Shown here: positions 27,601 to 29,677 of the stretch, in pieces
Numbering within the stretch: position 1 is the stretch's first letter
Layout: each line of letters begins with the position of its first letter
Assembly: GCF_000003815.2 (NCBI RefSeq)
Contig: NW_023365779.1
Location: 472,463 to 536,462 of the forward strand
Reading direction: 5' to 3'
DNA: 64,000 nucleotides
DNA from: Branchiostoma floridae
Lineage: Eukaryota > Chordata > Leptocardii > Amphioxiformes > Branchiostomatidae
Made by a program: the position numbers and the translations under genes
The notes under the pieces: generated by a model
What the model was told of the DNA's origin: nothing
What the model saw: the letters and a program-made list of their open reading frames with translations, nothing else
The model's database searches: none

Positions 27601-28455
27601 TTCTATTAGAAAGAATACCGAAATTAATGTTTAGCCTGCCCCATTGTAAATTATACTATATCAATGAATTATGTTAACCCTTCTTGTTATGTTAACTAGG
27701 TTGTTAAGCTTTATCCTATACCTCTATTTTGTACATTGTATAGTAGTCTTTGCCATAAATTGTACCATGATATGCACAATCGTGCAATAAAGTTCTTCTT
27801 CTTCTTATCAATGTCCATCAAATGGAAGTTTATTTGCAAGTTCGTGCCCGAGGGCTAATTGCAAGTACATGTACATGATATACACATAGTGACAATGGAC
27901 AGCCATAAATAATATTCTAATCTAATACTGGTGTTGGCTATTTCTAAACAGGTTGGGTTTGACTTCTTTTTTGGAAGCAGAGGGAGACGAAAAGCCCCAC
28001 ATTTTCTAGAATTTGTGGGTTCTGCGATTTGAAGAGAAAAGTAGCTTTCTATTCGTCTGTCAATGTGGGGAAGTTGGGATAATACTTTGTGACATCAAAA
28101 CTCCAACCACTATGCTCAGTCCATCGCATGCGACGCAATGATCTGCGGATTCCAAGTATAGCTAGACTGAGGCGCAAGCCGTCGCAAGGGACGTCCAGAG
28201 AAGAAATTGAATCTTGACCGTCTGAAACTTCATTTCCCGCTGTTGAGAGGCACATTTGTTTCGTTTGAATTTACTAAGGCCCCTAAAGCTACTCTTATTT
28301 CGATGGCCCTCCCCAAGGGCAAAATTGTCATGGCGCAGTGCACCACTCCCCACCCACCCCTCGGTAAAAATCGTAAGTCCCTTACCTTGTTGGGCACTGG
28401 TCAAGCAGGCGAAGAACAACACAAGGATAAAGACTGGTAGTCGTAAAACAGCCAT
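4861..28455 (-). CDS. Chimeric multidomain Cys-loop (nicotinic-like) receptor gene, 23 exons
   Basis: Gene-level entry; the exons are listed separately. Carrying codon phase across every GT-AG junction gives one chain of about 1626 residues: signal peptide (1-23), kringle, F-type lectin, hevein-like module, kringle, two F-type lectins, LDLa, Frizzled-like CRD, kringle, sushi (to about 994), nicotinic ligand-binding domain (about 994-1230), M1-M2-M3, a long cytoplasmic loop and M4. By family it should be a plasma-membrane pentameric cation channel; the added ectodomain suggests binding of fucosylated glycans or matrix. I found no signal-peptide exon or minus-strand polyadenylation signal between the sushi exon (11341) and the first LBD exon (10874), which favours one transcript over two genes. 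Oddities: one extra base in exon 21 breaks the frame, and canonical agonist-site aromatics are missing. The alternative is a secreted lectin gene next to a headless receptor gene. Exon calls are firm; the fusion itself is inference from phase and continuity. Confidence 0.75.
5827..5915. repeat. Compound (CT)n(TA)n microsatellite
   Basis: About 22 CT dinucleotides run directly into about 20 TA dinucleotides. It sits in the intron just upstream of exon 23 of the chimeric receptor gene, on the branch-point side of its acceptor. Confidence 0.97.
6230..6362 (-). CDS. Exon 22: M3 transmembrane segment
   Basis: A 133-bp exon (phase 1 to 2), acceptor TATTACAG|, donor GTATGT. It encodes a strongly hydrophobic helix ([20 protein letters not shown]) followed by [18 protein letters not shown], which matches the start of the M3-M4 loop where nicotinic subunits have H-R-x-P-x-T-H-x-MP. 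The M2-M3 linker is about two residues shorter than in alpha7. Confidence 0.9.
6405..6790 (-). repeat. Long interspersed repeat (SINE-like), copy in intron 21/22
   Basis: Reverse-oriented relative of 12690-13190, sharing GGGGCATGTTCGGGCATGACG, the CCTTGCATCCTTGGTCGG block, CCTGCATCTGCTGGGGCCGTC and AAAAAGTCACGTGCAGGCCAGG. The tRNA-like part at the other copy's end is not preserved here. Confidence 0.75.
7085..7730. repeat. Possible degraded DNA transposon with CRE-like palindrome
   Basis: Imperfect inverted ends (TTAACCCTATCC near 7090 and GATAGGGATAAGA near 7712) enclose AT-rich DNA with several TGACGTCA-type palindromes (7230-7275). Intronic between exons 22 and 21. No open frame. Weak. 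Confidence 0.35.
7805..8123 (-). CDS. Exon 21: pre-M1, M1 and M2 pore segments, with a one-base frameshift
   Basis: The upstream part reads in the expected phase as [18 protein letters not shown] and [10 protein letters not shown], resembling the GEW and L-R-x-PLF strands before M1. A run of four C (7993-7996 on the plus strand, G) then shifts to the frame of [14 protein letters not shown] (M1 with its conserved Pro-Cys) and [16 protein letters not shown]...VTEVLP (M2). M2 keeps an acidic -1' residue (Asp), Leu 9' and Glu 20', predicting cation selectivity. With one C fewer the frame is continuous. The alternative is a different donor in exon 20 (ACA|GTTATT) that enters the M1 frame directly, at the cost of the GEW segment. 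No vicinal cysteine pair of alpha subunits is seen in loop C. Confidence 0.82.
8166..8246 (-). CDS. Exon 20: LBD beta strand / loop F region
   Basis: An 81-bp exon (phase 1 to 1). It encodes [18 protein letters not shown] and TKKTNLART. It was placed because it is the only open stretch between exons 19 and 21 with compatible phases on both sides. The donor (C|GTCTGT) is weak, so the 3' boundary is less certain. No recognisable family motif by itself. Confidence 0.55.
8560..8862 (+). mobile_element. 3' end of a non-LTR retrotransposon with (ATG)n tail
   Basis: AT-rich sequence ending in AATAAAGGATGATGATGATGATG, a polyadenylation-like signal running into a trinucleotide tail as in RTE/CR1-type elements. 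No coding sequence retained. Lies in the intron between receptor exons 20 and 19. Confidence 0.45.
9127..9314 (-). CDS. Exon 19: LBD with the Cys-loop
   Basis: A 188-bp exon (phase 2 to 1), donor G|GTAAGG. It begins NADGKYPG (NADG is a nicotinic signature) and contains [15 protein letters not shown], a Cys-loop with exactly 13 residues between cysteines and the F-P-x-D core. This is the defining motif of pentameric ligand-gated channels. Downstream, [10 protein letters not shown] replaces the loop B Ser-Trp-Thr-Tyr, so the principal agonist Trp is absent. A long CA microsatellite lies in the upstream intron. Confidence 0.93.
9376..9727. repeat. (CA)n-rich microsatellite, about 350 bp
   Basis: Long interrupted CA tract with CGCGCA, CATGCAAG and ATACA interruptions; several about 100-bp sub-blocks repeat the ACTCATG(C/T)AAGCA(A/C)ACGTGCGCACATG motif, so it grew partly by block duplication. 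Open frames of His/Thr or Val/Cys here are artefacts. Intron between receptor exons 19 and 18. Confidence 0.97.
9861..9970 (-). CDS. Exon 18: LBD, 110-bp exon (loop A)
   Basis: Exactly 110 bp (phase 0 to 2), as in exon 4 of nicotinic genes. It encodes [29 protein letters not shown] and LTLKRN at the junction. W-x-D-x-R-L-x-W and the W-x-P of loop A are conserved, but the loop A Tyr is lost (LTLKRN for DIVLYNN). Acceptor TTTTTCAG|, donor GTATGTGC. Confidence 0.92.
10092..10136 (-). CDS. Exon 17: LBD, 45-bp exon
   Basis: Exactly 45 bp and phase 0-0, the same size and phase as exon 3 of vertebrate nicotinic receptor genes. It encodes [15 protein letters not shown], aligning with DEKNQLLTTNVWLKQ-type loop D strands. 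The loop D Trp of the complementary agonist face is replaced by Val. Too short to stand out as an open frame; found from its TTTTCAG and GTAAGTAG boundaries. Confidence 0.9.
10240..10756 (+). pseudogene. RTE-like retrotransposon reverse transcriptase, C-terminal remnant
   Basis: Antisense to the receptor gene, within the intron between exons 17 and 16. Frames read [39 protein letters not shown], then after a frameshift [18 protein letters not shown] and [16 protein letters not shown], then [10 protein letters not shown]. This is the thumb and C-terminal region of RTE-clade elements (LLYGSE-W ... RLAGH-RH ... GRP--TL). Frameshifts and stops make it dead. It runs to the splice donor of exon 16. 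Confidence 0.85.
10759..10874 (-). CDS. Exon 16: nicotinic-type LBD, N-terminal helix (LBD exon 2 equivalent)
   Basis: A 116-bp exon (phase 1 to 0), acceptor CTCCTTAG|. It encodes [18 protein letters not shown], then TTITF and QITDL, matching the amphipathic alpha-1 helix and first beta strand (LL-x-YN ... QI-DV) of nicotinic subunits. It is the equivalent of the 140-bp exon 2 of nicotinic genes (compare 62230-62369), shortened at its 5' end. The donor abuts an antisense RTE-like retrotransposon remnant. Confidence 0.88.
10907..11137. repeat. MITE, TIR TACCCCTGTCA family, copy 2
   Basis: Reverse-oriented relative of 1591-1832 with end TGACAGGGGTA on the right and a mutated TAACCCTGTCA on the left. 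It lies in the intron between the sushi exon and the first receptor LBD exon, the intron where the two halves of the chimeric gene meet. Confidence 0.78.
11341..11526 (-). CDS. Exon 15: sushi (CCP) domain
   Basis: A 186-bp phase 1-1 exon bounded by TTTCATTCAG| and G|GTGATT. It encodes [38 protein letters not shown] and DKPSCS: four cysteines in CCP order with the conserved Trp before the last. The split codon (G plus TG) makes Val and joins PSCS directly to DIKGTLQYD of the receptor LBD. This is the fusion point. Reading past the donor stays open to 11231 but ends in another phase, so the shorter exon is preferred. Confidence 0.85.
11766..11880. repeat. 23-bp minisatellite, about 5 copies
   Basis: Unit GTGACCTTGGGAATATGGTC plus CGA repeats from 11767, with single-base variants (ACCTCGGAAATATGG). 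It lies just inside the intron downstream of the kringle 3 exon donor. Confidence 0.93.
11911..12156 (-). CDS. Exon 14: kringle domain 3
   Basis: A 246-bp phase 1-1 exon, donor A|GTAAGT. It encodes [31 protein letters not shown] and two closing cysteines, giving six in total. The lysine-pocket DGD of kringles 1 and 2 is replaced (NPYGLEQ), so this kringle probably does not bind lysine. It is clearly more distant from kringles 1 and 2, suggesting separate recruitment. Confidence 0.85.
12275..12665 (-). repeat. Probable retrotransposon 3' end with short tandem tail
   Basis: On the minus strand AT-rich 3' UTR-like sequence ends in a short (TGAAC)n run (plus 12278-12293, GTTCAGTTCAGTTCA). Intronic, non-coding. 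Assignment is tentative. Confidence 0.35.
12690..13190 (+). repeat. Long SINE-like repeat with tRNA-like B box
   Basis: About 500 bp sharing several blocks with 6405-6790 and, in its last part (TTAGGTGAGGAAAGTCGTG ... CCTTTCCCAAGGGCACAAG), with 23390-23500 and 59150-59290. The end reads GGATTTGAACTCAGGACCTG, a tRNA-like B-box region in reverse orientation. Intronic between kringle 3 and FZ exon 13. Confidence 0.7.
13308..13459 (-). CDS. Exon 13: Frizzled-like CRD, second part
   Basis: A 152-bp exon (phase 2 to 1) completing the FZ-like domain: [11 protein letters not shown], then FPTCDLFP and HACWNPEPE. The CR-x-x-CEEV block is the hallmark C-terminal half of Frizzled CRDs. FZ followed by a kringle recalls the Ror receptor order, though here no kinase follows. 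Confidence 0.78.
14014..14275 (-). CDS. Exon 12: Frizzled-like CRD, first part
   Basis: A 262-bp exon (phase 1 to 2). It begins VCLPTPVDL and keeps the [13 protein letters not shown] block that matches the conserved PN-LG-EE segment of Frizzled cysteine-rich domains, then PEFREF...VIFPRC. Several canonical cysteines are absent, so this is a divergent FZ fold and Wnt or lipid binding cannot be assumed. It joins exon 13 in phase. Confidence 0.72.
14578..14668 (-). repeat. tRNA-derived SINE head
   Basis: On the minus strand a tRNA-like pol III promoter: A-box GTGGCGAAGCGG and B-box GAGTTCGAACC. It starts only a couple of bases beyond the donor of the LDLa exon. Not a functional tRNA: no clean acceptor stem was found. 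Confidence 0.65.
14671..14781 (-). CDS. Exon 11: LDL-receptor class A module
   Basis: A 111-bp phase 1-1 exon. It encodes six cysteines in LDLa spacing and the calcium-binding signature [16 protein letters not shown]; the WVWKRC stretch supplies the ligand-facing aromatic. All acidic calcium ligands appear intact. The splice donor (GTAAGC at 14670) lies a few bases from the tRNA-like promoter of a SINE (14578-14668). Confidence 0.9.
14860..15420. repeat. Interspersed repeat copy shared with 38065-38185
   Basis: The segment 14990-15165 contains the blocks TGGGGATTTCTATAGTTAAG and AACACAGTTTTCGGCCTATG; the inverted partner is at 38070-38180 just before the assembly gap. Non-coding; lies in the intron between LDLa and lectin C exons. 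Confidence 0.6.
15518..15765 (-). CDS. Exon 10: F-type lectin C, C-terminal half
   Basis: A 248-bp exon (phase 2 to 1) with acceptor ATCTACAG| and donor G|GTAGGC. It contains [22 protein letters not shown] and SMCEVQVFA. The RXDX4R half is kept although the partner His is missing in exon 9. Sequence and intron similarity show that lectin C is an older copy of the A/B unit without its own kringle. Confidence 0.86.
16035..16258. repeat. (GT)n / GTGTGCGCGTTT minisatellite
   Basis: A degenerate array of GTGTGTGCGCGTTT units, about 220 bp. It corresponds to a much shorter GTTTGTTTGTGTGGGTCTG segment at 18470-18510 in the paralogous intron, so the array expanded after the lectin units duplicated. 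Confidence 0.93.
16440..16605 (+). mobile_element. Non-LTR retrotransposon 3' end, fragment 1
   Basis: Nearly identical to 19930-20085 (blocks CAACTTGATAAGGATCAGAG and AAGCGCTTTATTTTGTGTAC). It ends with ACATTGAAGTATA directly at the splice donor of lectin C exon 9, so the first bases of that intron are retrotransposon-derived or the element inserted at the exon edge. Confidence 0.75.
16610..16823 (-). CDS. Exon 9: F-type lectin C, N-terminal half
   Basis: A 214-bp exon (phase 1 to 2). It reads [14 protein letters not shown] then [11 protein letters not shown] and [13 protein letters not shown]. Unlike lectins A and B, the motif His is replaced by Leu (AGGLGED) and the WW pair by WG, so classical fucose recognition is probably lost or changed. 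The donor GTAAGTATAC directly abuts a retrotransposon 3' fragment ending near 16604. Confidence 0.85.
17227..17474 (-). CDS. Exon 8: F-type lectin B, C-terminal half
   Basis: A 248-bp exon (phase 2 to 1), acceptor TTCTACAG|. It encodes [43 protein letters not shown] and LCEVRILS. It carries the RXDX4R half of the fucose motif and the four residues missing from lectin A. A MITE (about 17515-18010) sits in the preceding intron at the same relative position as its truncated relative upstream of exon 4. Confidence 0.88.
17515..18010. repeat. MITE with about 60-bp TIRs, intact copy
   Basis: Left end ACACAACCAGTTTTTCTCAC plus TGACGTTTCGATGTCTGTCA; right end is its reverse complement (17948-18005). 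Internal GCGCTTTTGCG / CAAAAGCGCC blocks also pair, giving a long fold-back. A G run (17830-17841) is in the interior. The insertion is shared with the paralogous intron at 22957. Confidence 0.82.
18570..18756 (-). CDS. Exon 7: F-type lectin B, N-terminal half
   Basis: A 187-bp exon (phase 1 to 2), nearly colinear with exon 3. It reads [37 protein letters not shown]. The His of AGHGED is again 24 residues ahead of the Arg in NRQD of exon 8, so the fucose motif is complete. A degraded repeat with a polypyrimidine stretch lies just upstream of the acceptor. Confidence 0.88.
18870..19420. repeat. Segmental duplication, intron copy B
   Basis: Colinear with 24397-24905 plus 26780-26920: shared blocks include CATCCCAGCCGTGCTCTCAT, ATCTCCTTTGGAGCCGTCAA, ATGCAAGCTACGTGATCGAA and CCTTGGAGTCCCTATAATGA. 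It shows that the kringle-lectin exons were duplicated with their introns. Confidence 0.88.
19438..19677 (-). CDS. Exon 6: kringle domain 2
   Basis: A 240-bp phase 1-1 exon, the same length as kringle 1. It has six cysteines and the lysine-pocket DGD pair in [14 protein letters not shown]. About 70 percent of positions match kringle 1 by eye, and the intron on its 3' side (18870-19420) is colinear with sequence near 24400-24900, so exon and intron were duplicated together. No frame defects. Confidence 0.9.
19745..20085 (+). pseudogene. Non-LTR retrotransposon ORF2 C-terminus, fragment 2
   Basis: An open frame of 94 codons from 19753 reads [20 protein letters not shown] and [18 protein letters not shown]. 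The E-x-HFICHCP-Y-x-x-R block is the C-terminal zinc-knuckle-like region of CR1/L2/jockey-type elements (compare the intact element at 54680-57919, HYFLHCPLYNDAR). Only the 3' end is present; antisense to the receptor gene. Confidence 0.8.
20157..20565 (+). other. Tandemly duplicated segment with an open frame of unknown meaning
   Basis: A block of roughly 130 bp (20157-20290) starting GCTAATGCTAGACGCTATTA is repeated at 20300-20420, with a smaller 18-bp duplication (GGATATAAGTATAAATCA) between. A single plus-strand frame stays open across 148 codons and carries the duplication ([12 protein letters not shown] ... [10 protein letters not shown]). No family recognised; antisense to the receptor gene, so coding is doubtful. 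Confidence 0.35.
20566..21002. other. Intronic AT-rich stretch
   Basis: Rich in TACG, TATACG and ACGATA motifs (20690-20940), unlike the surrounding DNA, with no open frame and no inverted ends found. Unexplained. Confidence 0.3.
21003..21155 (-). CDS. Exon 5: hevein-like (chitin-binding type 1) module
   Basis: A 153-bp phase 1-1 exon with a consensus pyrimidine-rich acceptor. The encoded 51 residues include [32 protein letters not shown]: the CC-S-x-F-x-WCG core of hevein-type chitin-binding domains, with six cysteines rather than the eight of plant hevein. The likely ligand is chitin or GlcNAc-containing glycan. The Phe and Trp flank the usual sugar-stacking positions. The module separates the two duplicated kringle-lectin units. 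Family assignment rests on the cysteine pattern only. Confidence 0.72.
21280..21960 (+). other. GC-richer intronic block with TATA-like start
   Basis: ATTATATAAGGATGCAGCTC near 21303 resembles a TATA box followed by an initiator, and is followed by GC-rich sequence (CGGCGTTCTTCCCCGCGTCGG) without a long open frame. It could be the leader or LTR remnant of a retroelement. Absent from the paralogous intron, hence a later insertion. Confidence 0.3.
22666..22901 (-). CDS. Exon 4: F-type lectin A, C-terminal half
   Basis: A 236-bp exon, phase 2 in and phase 1 out. It holds NRQDCCRDR (the RXDX4R part of the fucose motif with vicinal cysteines), CGGDHHIDV and [13 protein letters not shown], ending LCEVQILS, which closes the beta-sandwich. 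It is 12 bp shorter than the paralogous exons at 17227-17474 and 15518-15765, lacking four residues after IHIGDS. The downstream intron contains about 400 bases with no counterpart in the sister copy. Confidence 0.88.
22957..23300. repeat. MITE with long TIRs, truncated copy
   Basis: Same family as 17515-18010 and at the same position relative to the lectin C-half exon, so it predates duplication of the lectin unit. The right TIR is lost; the sequence runs into GCAATTCTGACTGGTTCACA, shared with 18835-18856. Confidence 0.75.
23390..23500 (-). repeat. tRNA-derived SINE fragment
   Basis: Contains CCTTTCCCAAGGGCACAAG and GGATTCGAACCCGCAACC, with GTGGCACAGTGGCAGC on the minus strand as A box: a tRNA-like head plus the body shared with 12690-13190. 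Preceded by a short (ACGTA)n palindrome at 23350-23380. Confidence 0.7.
23544..23730 (-). CDS. Exon 3: F-type lectin A, N-terminal half
   Basis: A 187-bp exon, phase 1 in and phase 2 out (AG|GTAGGG). It starts [14 protein letters not shown] and has CTHT, TWWVDLG and SYAVD segments, the pattern of the eel-fucolectin / tachylectin-4 / pentraxin (FTP, F5/8C-like) fold. The His in ADHGEEN stands 24 residues before the Arg of NRQD in the next exon, so the published F-type lectin fucose motif HX24RXDX4(R/K) is complete across the junction. Extracellular, predicted alpha-L-fucose binding with calcium. Confidence 0.88.
23945..24232. repeat. 63-bp minisatellite, about 4.5 copies
   Basis: Unit starts CCTATCCCAGAGACGCTCCA and continues TCCCAGAAGCACTTC to the next unit 63 bases later. 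Because 63 is a multiple of three, frames stay open on both strands and look like repetitive proteins; they are not genes. A single relative of the unit is at 18877-18905 in the paralogous intron, so the array grew in one copy only. Confidence 0.93.
24397..24905. repeat. Segmental duplication, intron copy A (interrupted)
   Basis: Partner of 18870-19420. Similarity stops at about 24908 and resumes at about 26780 (ACAGATGGAAGAAGATAATA); the intervening 1.9 kb is a later insertion containing the CR1-like retrotransposon. Confidence 0.88.
25013..26600 (-). mobile_element. 5'-truncated CR1-like non-LTR retrotransposon
   Basis: Minus-strand reverse transcriptase frame followed by a 3' UTR and a (TTGA)n tail (plus 25013-25041). 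The endonuclease part is missing. It interrupts duplicated intron sequence (breakpoints about 24908 and 26780), so it inserted after the kringle-lectin duplication. Imperfect 22-bp direct repeats (TAACGCCCG-TCCCCAACGGC) lie at 24918 and 26630. Confidence 0.85.
25181..26590 (-). CDS. Reverse transcriptase, open but 5'-truncated
   Basis: A 469-codon open frame with the RT palm motifs in order: [39 protein letters not shown], and the catalytic box as FVDD (rather than YADD/FADD). A conserved C-terminal RT region follows ([18 protein letters not shown]). No AP-endonuclease, no RNase H. The uninterrupted frame implies recent insertion, but without its 5' half it is not autonomous. The first ATG is arbitrary. 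Confidence 0.85.
   Translation of the reverse strand: MADSFPAAFARPLATTTSPRKAYSLIPPVTSILNASLSEGVVPEQWRQANIIPLPKTRPPSISELRPISLTPTLAKVAETFISKHLYSDIKHSIDPNQFGCIPGRSTTHCLVDLIDQLARTADKRETITTLITTDFAKAFDLVDHNIAISSLLGAGLRSSLAKWVCSFLSTRKQRVMYRGTYSDWRETTCGLPQGTVLGPLIFLALINSASEDSLARRWKFVDDLNLAESRLIRDTSTIQTDLNSLDQWASTRKMKLHPKKCKAMHVVFTRTVLPLPPLSIAGQPLEEVKIVKLLGLFIQADLGWNAHVDHIVKQGNRKLFMLKQLNQFDLSRDDILTCYKTFVRPSCEYAAPAWHPGLTARQRRRIEFIQKRACRIILRSAYTSYPEACRILNLSTLDQRRDHLCLQFAQKLLQSPDFRHWLPQTRGAITGRATRASNQLDTVKPRTERYKKSAIPYMICLLNKNNGN
26820..26890. repeat. Short repeat insertion in the kringle 1 intron
   Basis: Between two copies of ACACAGAAGT (26815-26824 and 26888-26897) lies about 65 bases absent from the paralogous intron (19400-19430). 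The flanking 10-bp direct repeat looks like a target duplication. Probably a truncated SINE. Confidence 0.5.
26921..27160 (-). CDS. Exon 2: kringle domain 1
   Basis: A 240-bp phase 1-1 exon bounded by CACCAG| and |GTAAGG. It encodes an 80-residue kringle with all six cysteines in kringle spacing, starting GDCQ and ending CDVPVCG. The [14 protein letters not shown] stretch keeps the Asp-x-Asp pair (DGD) that forms the anionic half of the lysine-binding pocket in plasminogen-type kringles, so lysine or protein ligand binding is plausible. It is closely similar to kringle 2 (19438-19677), in line with segmental duplication of the kringle-lectin unit. Its downstream intron has been interrupted by a CR1-like retrotransposon and a SINE fragment. 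Confidence 0.9.
27230..27440. repeat. Long-TIR MITE family (AGGTTAGACATCCAGG), copy 1
   Basis: Left arm GTAGGTTAGACATCCAGGTA ... CAACTGGATATGGTTTTGA pairs with right arm AACGTCTGACCGTTTCAAAA ... CATATCCAGTTGCTTGA. Other copies: 31165-31330, 33010-33105, 47680-47770 and 51815-51965, most retaining one arm. Right ends finish CCTGGATGTCTAACCTACAT. Confidence 0.8.
27600..27812 (+). mobile_element. Retrotransposon 3' end, tail (CTT)n
   Basis: Shares TTAAGCTTTATCCTATAC and GTGCAATAAAGTTC with 31998-32157, ending in an AATAAA signal and CTTCTTCTTCTT. Non-coding 3' UTR of a non-LTR element. Confidence 0.6.
27825..28050. repeat. Interspersed repeat shared with 16900-17140, 22068-22160 and 24230-24290
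   Basis: Blocks GCCCGAGGGCTAATTG and GTGGGTTCTG recur in these places. Probably one retroelement 3' end family. It lies in intron 1 of the chimeric receptor gene. Confidence 0.55.
28386..28455 (-). CDS. Exon 1: signal peptide
   Basis: The initiator ATG is at 28455-28453. The 23 codons read as a short polar start (MAVLRLP), a hydrophobic core ([11 protein letters not shown]) and a small-residue cleavage region (TSAQQ): a typical secretory signal peptide. The exon ends in phase 1 at G|GTAAGG. The split codon joins the first kringle exon to read SAQQ-G-DC, so the mature protein would begin almost directly with a kringle. This start was chosen because it is the only signal-peptide exon upstream in phase with the whole module chain. 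The phase-1 position after a signal exon matches intron 1 of nicotinic receptor genes. Confidence 0.8.
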
Positions 28456-28583
28456 GTTATTCCAGCCTGTTTTCCAGCAAAATAACTCCAGTGCAGAAAT
28501 GCTGAAAAGCGACGCTCCTATCGTACACACTTCCCCTGGTAACGTGTACCATTTAACGGTTCTCCACTTCTTGAATGTCCTAG

Positions 28584-28591
28584 TACTTATA
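28584..28591 (-). promoter_or_regulatory. Possible TATA box of the chimeric receptor gene
   Basis: Read on the minus strand this is TATAAGTA, about 130 bases upstream of the initiator ATG (28455-28453). It would place a start site near 28555 and leave a leader of roughly 100 bases. An E-box CACGTG lies further upstream near 28952. Single short motifs are weak evidence. Confidence 0.25.
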
Positions 28592-29188
28592 GATTTAGAC
28601 GTCCCGTATTTTTCATAAATGAAAATAAAAGTGTACTTTAAAAAAAATTTAAAAAGCTTCTTTGAGAAAGTTTCCGTCCAGACGGAAGAGCCAGACGATT
28701 TCTCTAAAGTTGACCTGTTCACTATGGCTAACTTTGCCTTAGACGGTCCGAAAACGCAACGTCTTGATCTAAGAGGGGGGATTTCCACACTACAGACTGT
28801 CACAGTTGTAAAGTTGGAGGTCGACAGAAAAATTAAAATAGTTGACAAGGAAAGATAGGGCGAAACCATTTCAGCGACGGGTGGTGAAAAAGTCCATAGC
28901 AAGTAGAAACTGACTAAGATTACGTCATCATCATCGATGCTTCCTTGGGACACGTGACCTGTTCGTAAATTCTAAATATTTCTTCAAAATGACGTAATTA
29001 ATAGTCCTAATTCTAATACTATGAAATCGTTTGTCTTCAACACCCCTCAACAGAAATACCGACGAATTCAACCATTTTTTGAAATTAGTTTAATGCAAAA
29101 ATGATTAAATTTGAAATATTAATGATAGCGGGTACAAGGACAGCTGACGTAATGCTTAGCATGAATGGGCACGATGTCACATATCATA

Positions 29189-29358
29189 TACTGTAAATGC
29201 AGAAATGTTCGCGGTGGATTAATGTTCGCGATTTTCGCGAGGACCACTTCACCGCGAACTTAAAACCGCCGCGAACATTTTTCTATTATGGTATTAGACT
29301 GCAGTCTATGTCGCTACCGCGAAATTAAATCCCCGCGAACTTAAATGCATTTACAGTA
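29189..29358. repeat. MITE, TIR TACTGTAAATGC, copy 1
   Basis: Ends TACTGTAAATGCAGAAATG and TTAAATGCATTTACAGTA; interior made of complementary GTTCGCGGTGG / CCGCGAACTTAAA blocks. Same family as 49948-50146. Confidence 0.82.
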
Positions 29359-29677
29359 TTTCAAGCCTGTACTGTCACCAGATGAATGTACAGGAGTGTA
29401 TTTGTATTGGAGATGTCTTTAGGTGCATTTTATCTGTGTGTCGTATGCATGTGACCCGTTGTAATTATGTTAGTAGACGTTATATCCACCCTTCCCACCA
29501 AAGAGCTTAAAAATTTTATCTATTCATTGTTGACGAGTGTAGATTCATTGTGCCGCTATGTGTAGCCATACCGAGTTTCAGTATTTCTGTTGTGTGTACA
29601 AGTCATTACGATCAATAAAATAAGTTGCAGGGAGACATTAAGGATGGCTCCGCTATTGTTGGATGGACCCACCGAAG

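Noticed and set aside
28162-28953. A 263-codon minus-strand protein including the signal peptide
   Set aside because: The good donor after SAQQ and in-phase continuation into the kringle show that only 28386-28455 is exonic; the upstream part is leader or intergenic sequence read through by chance.
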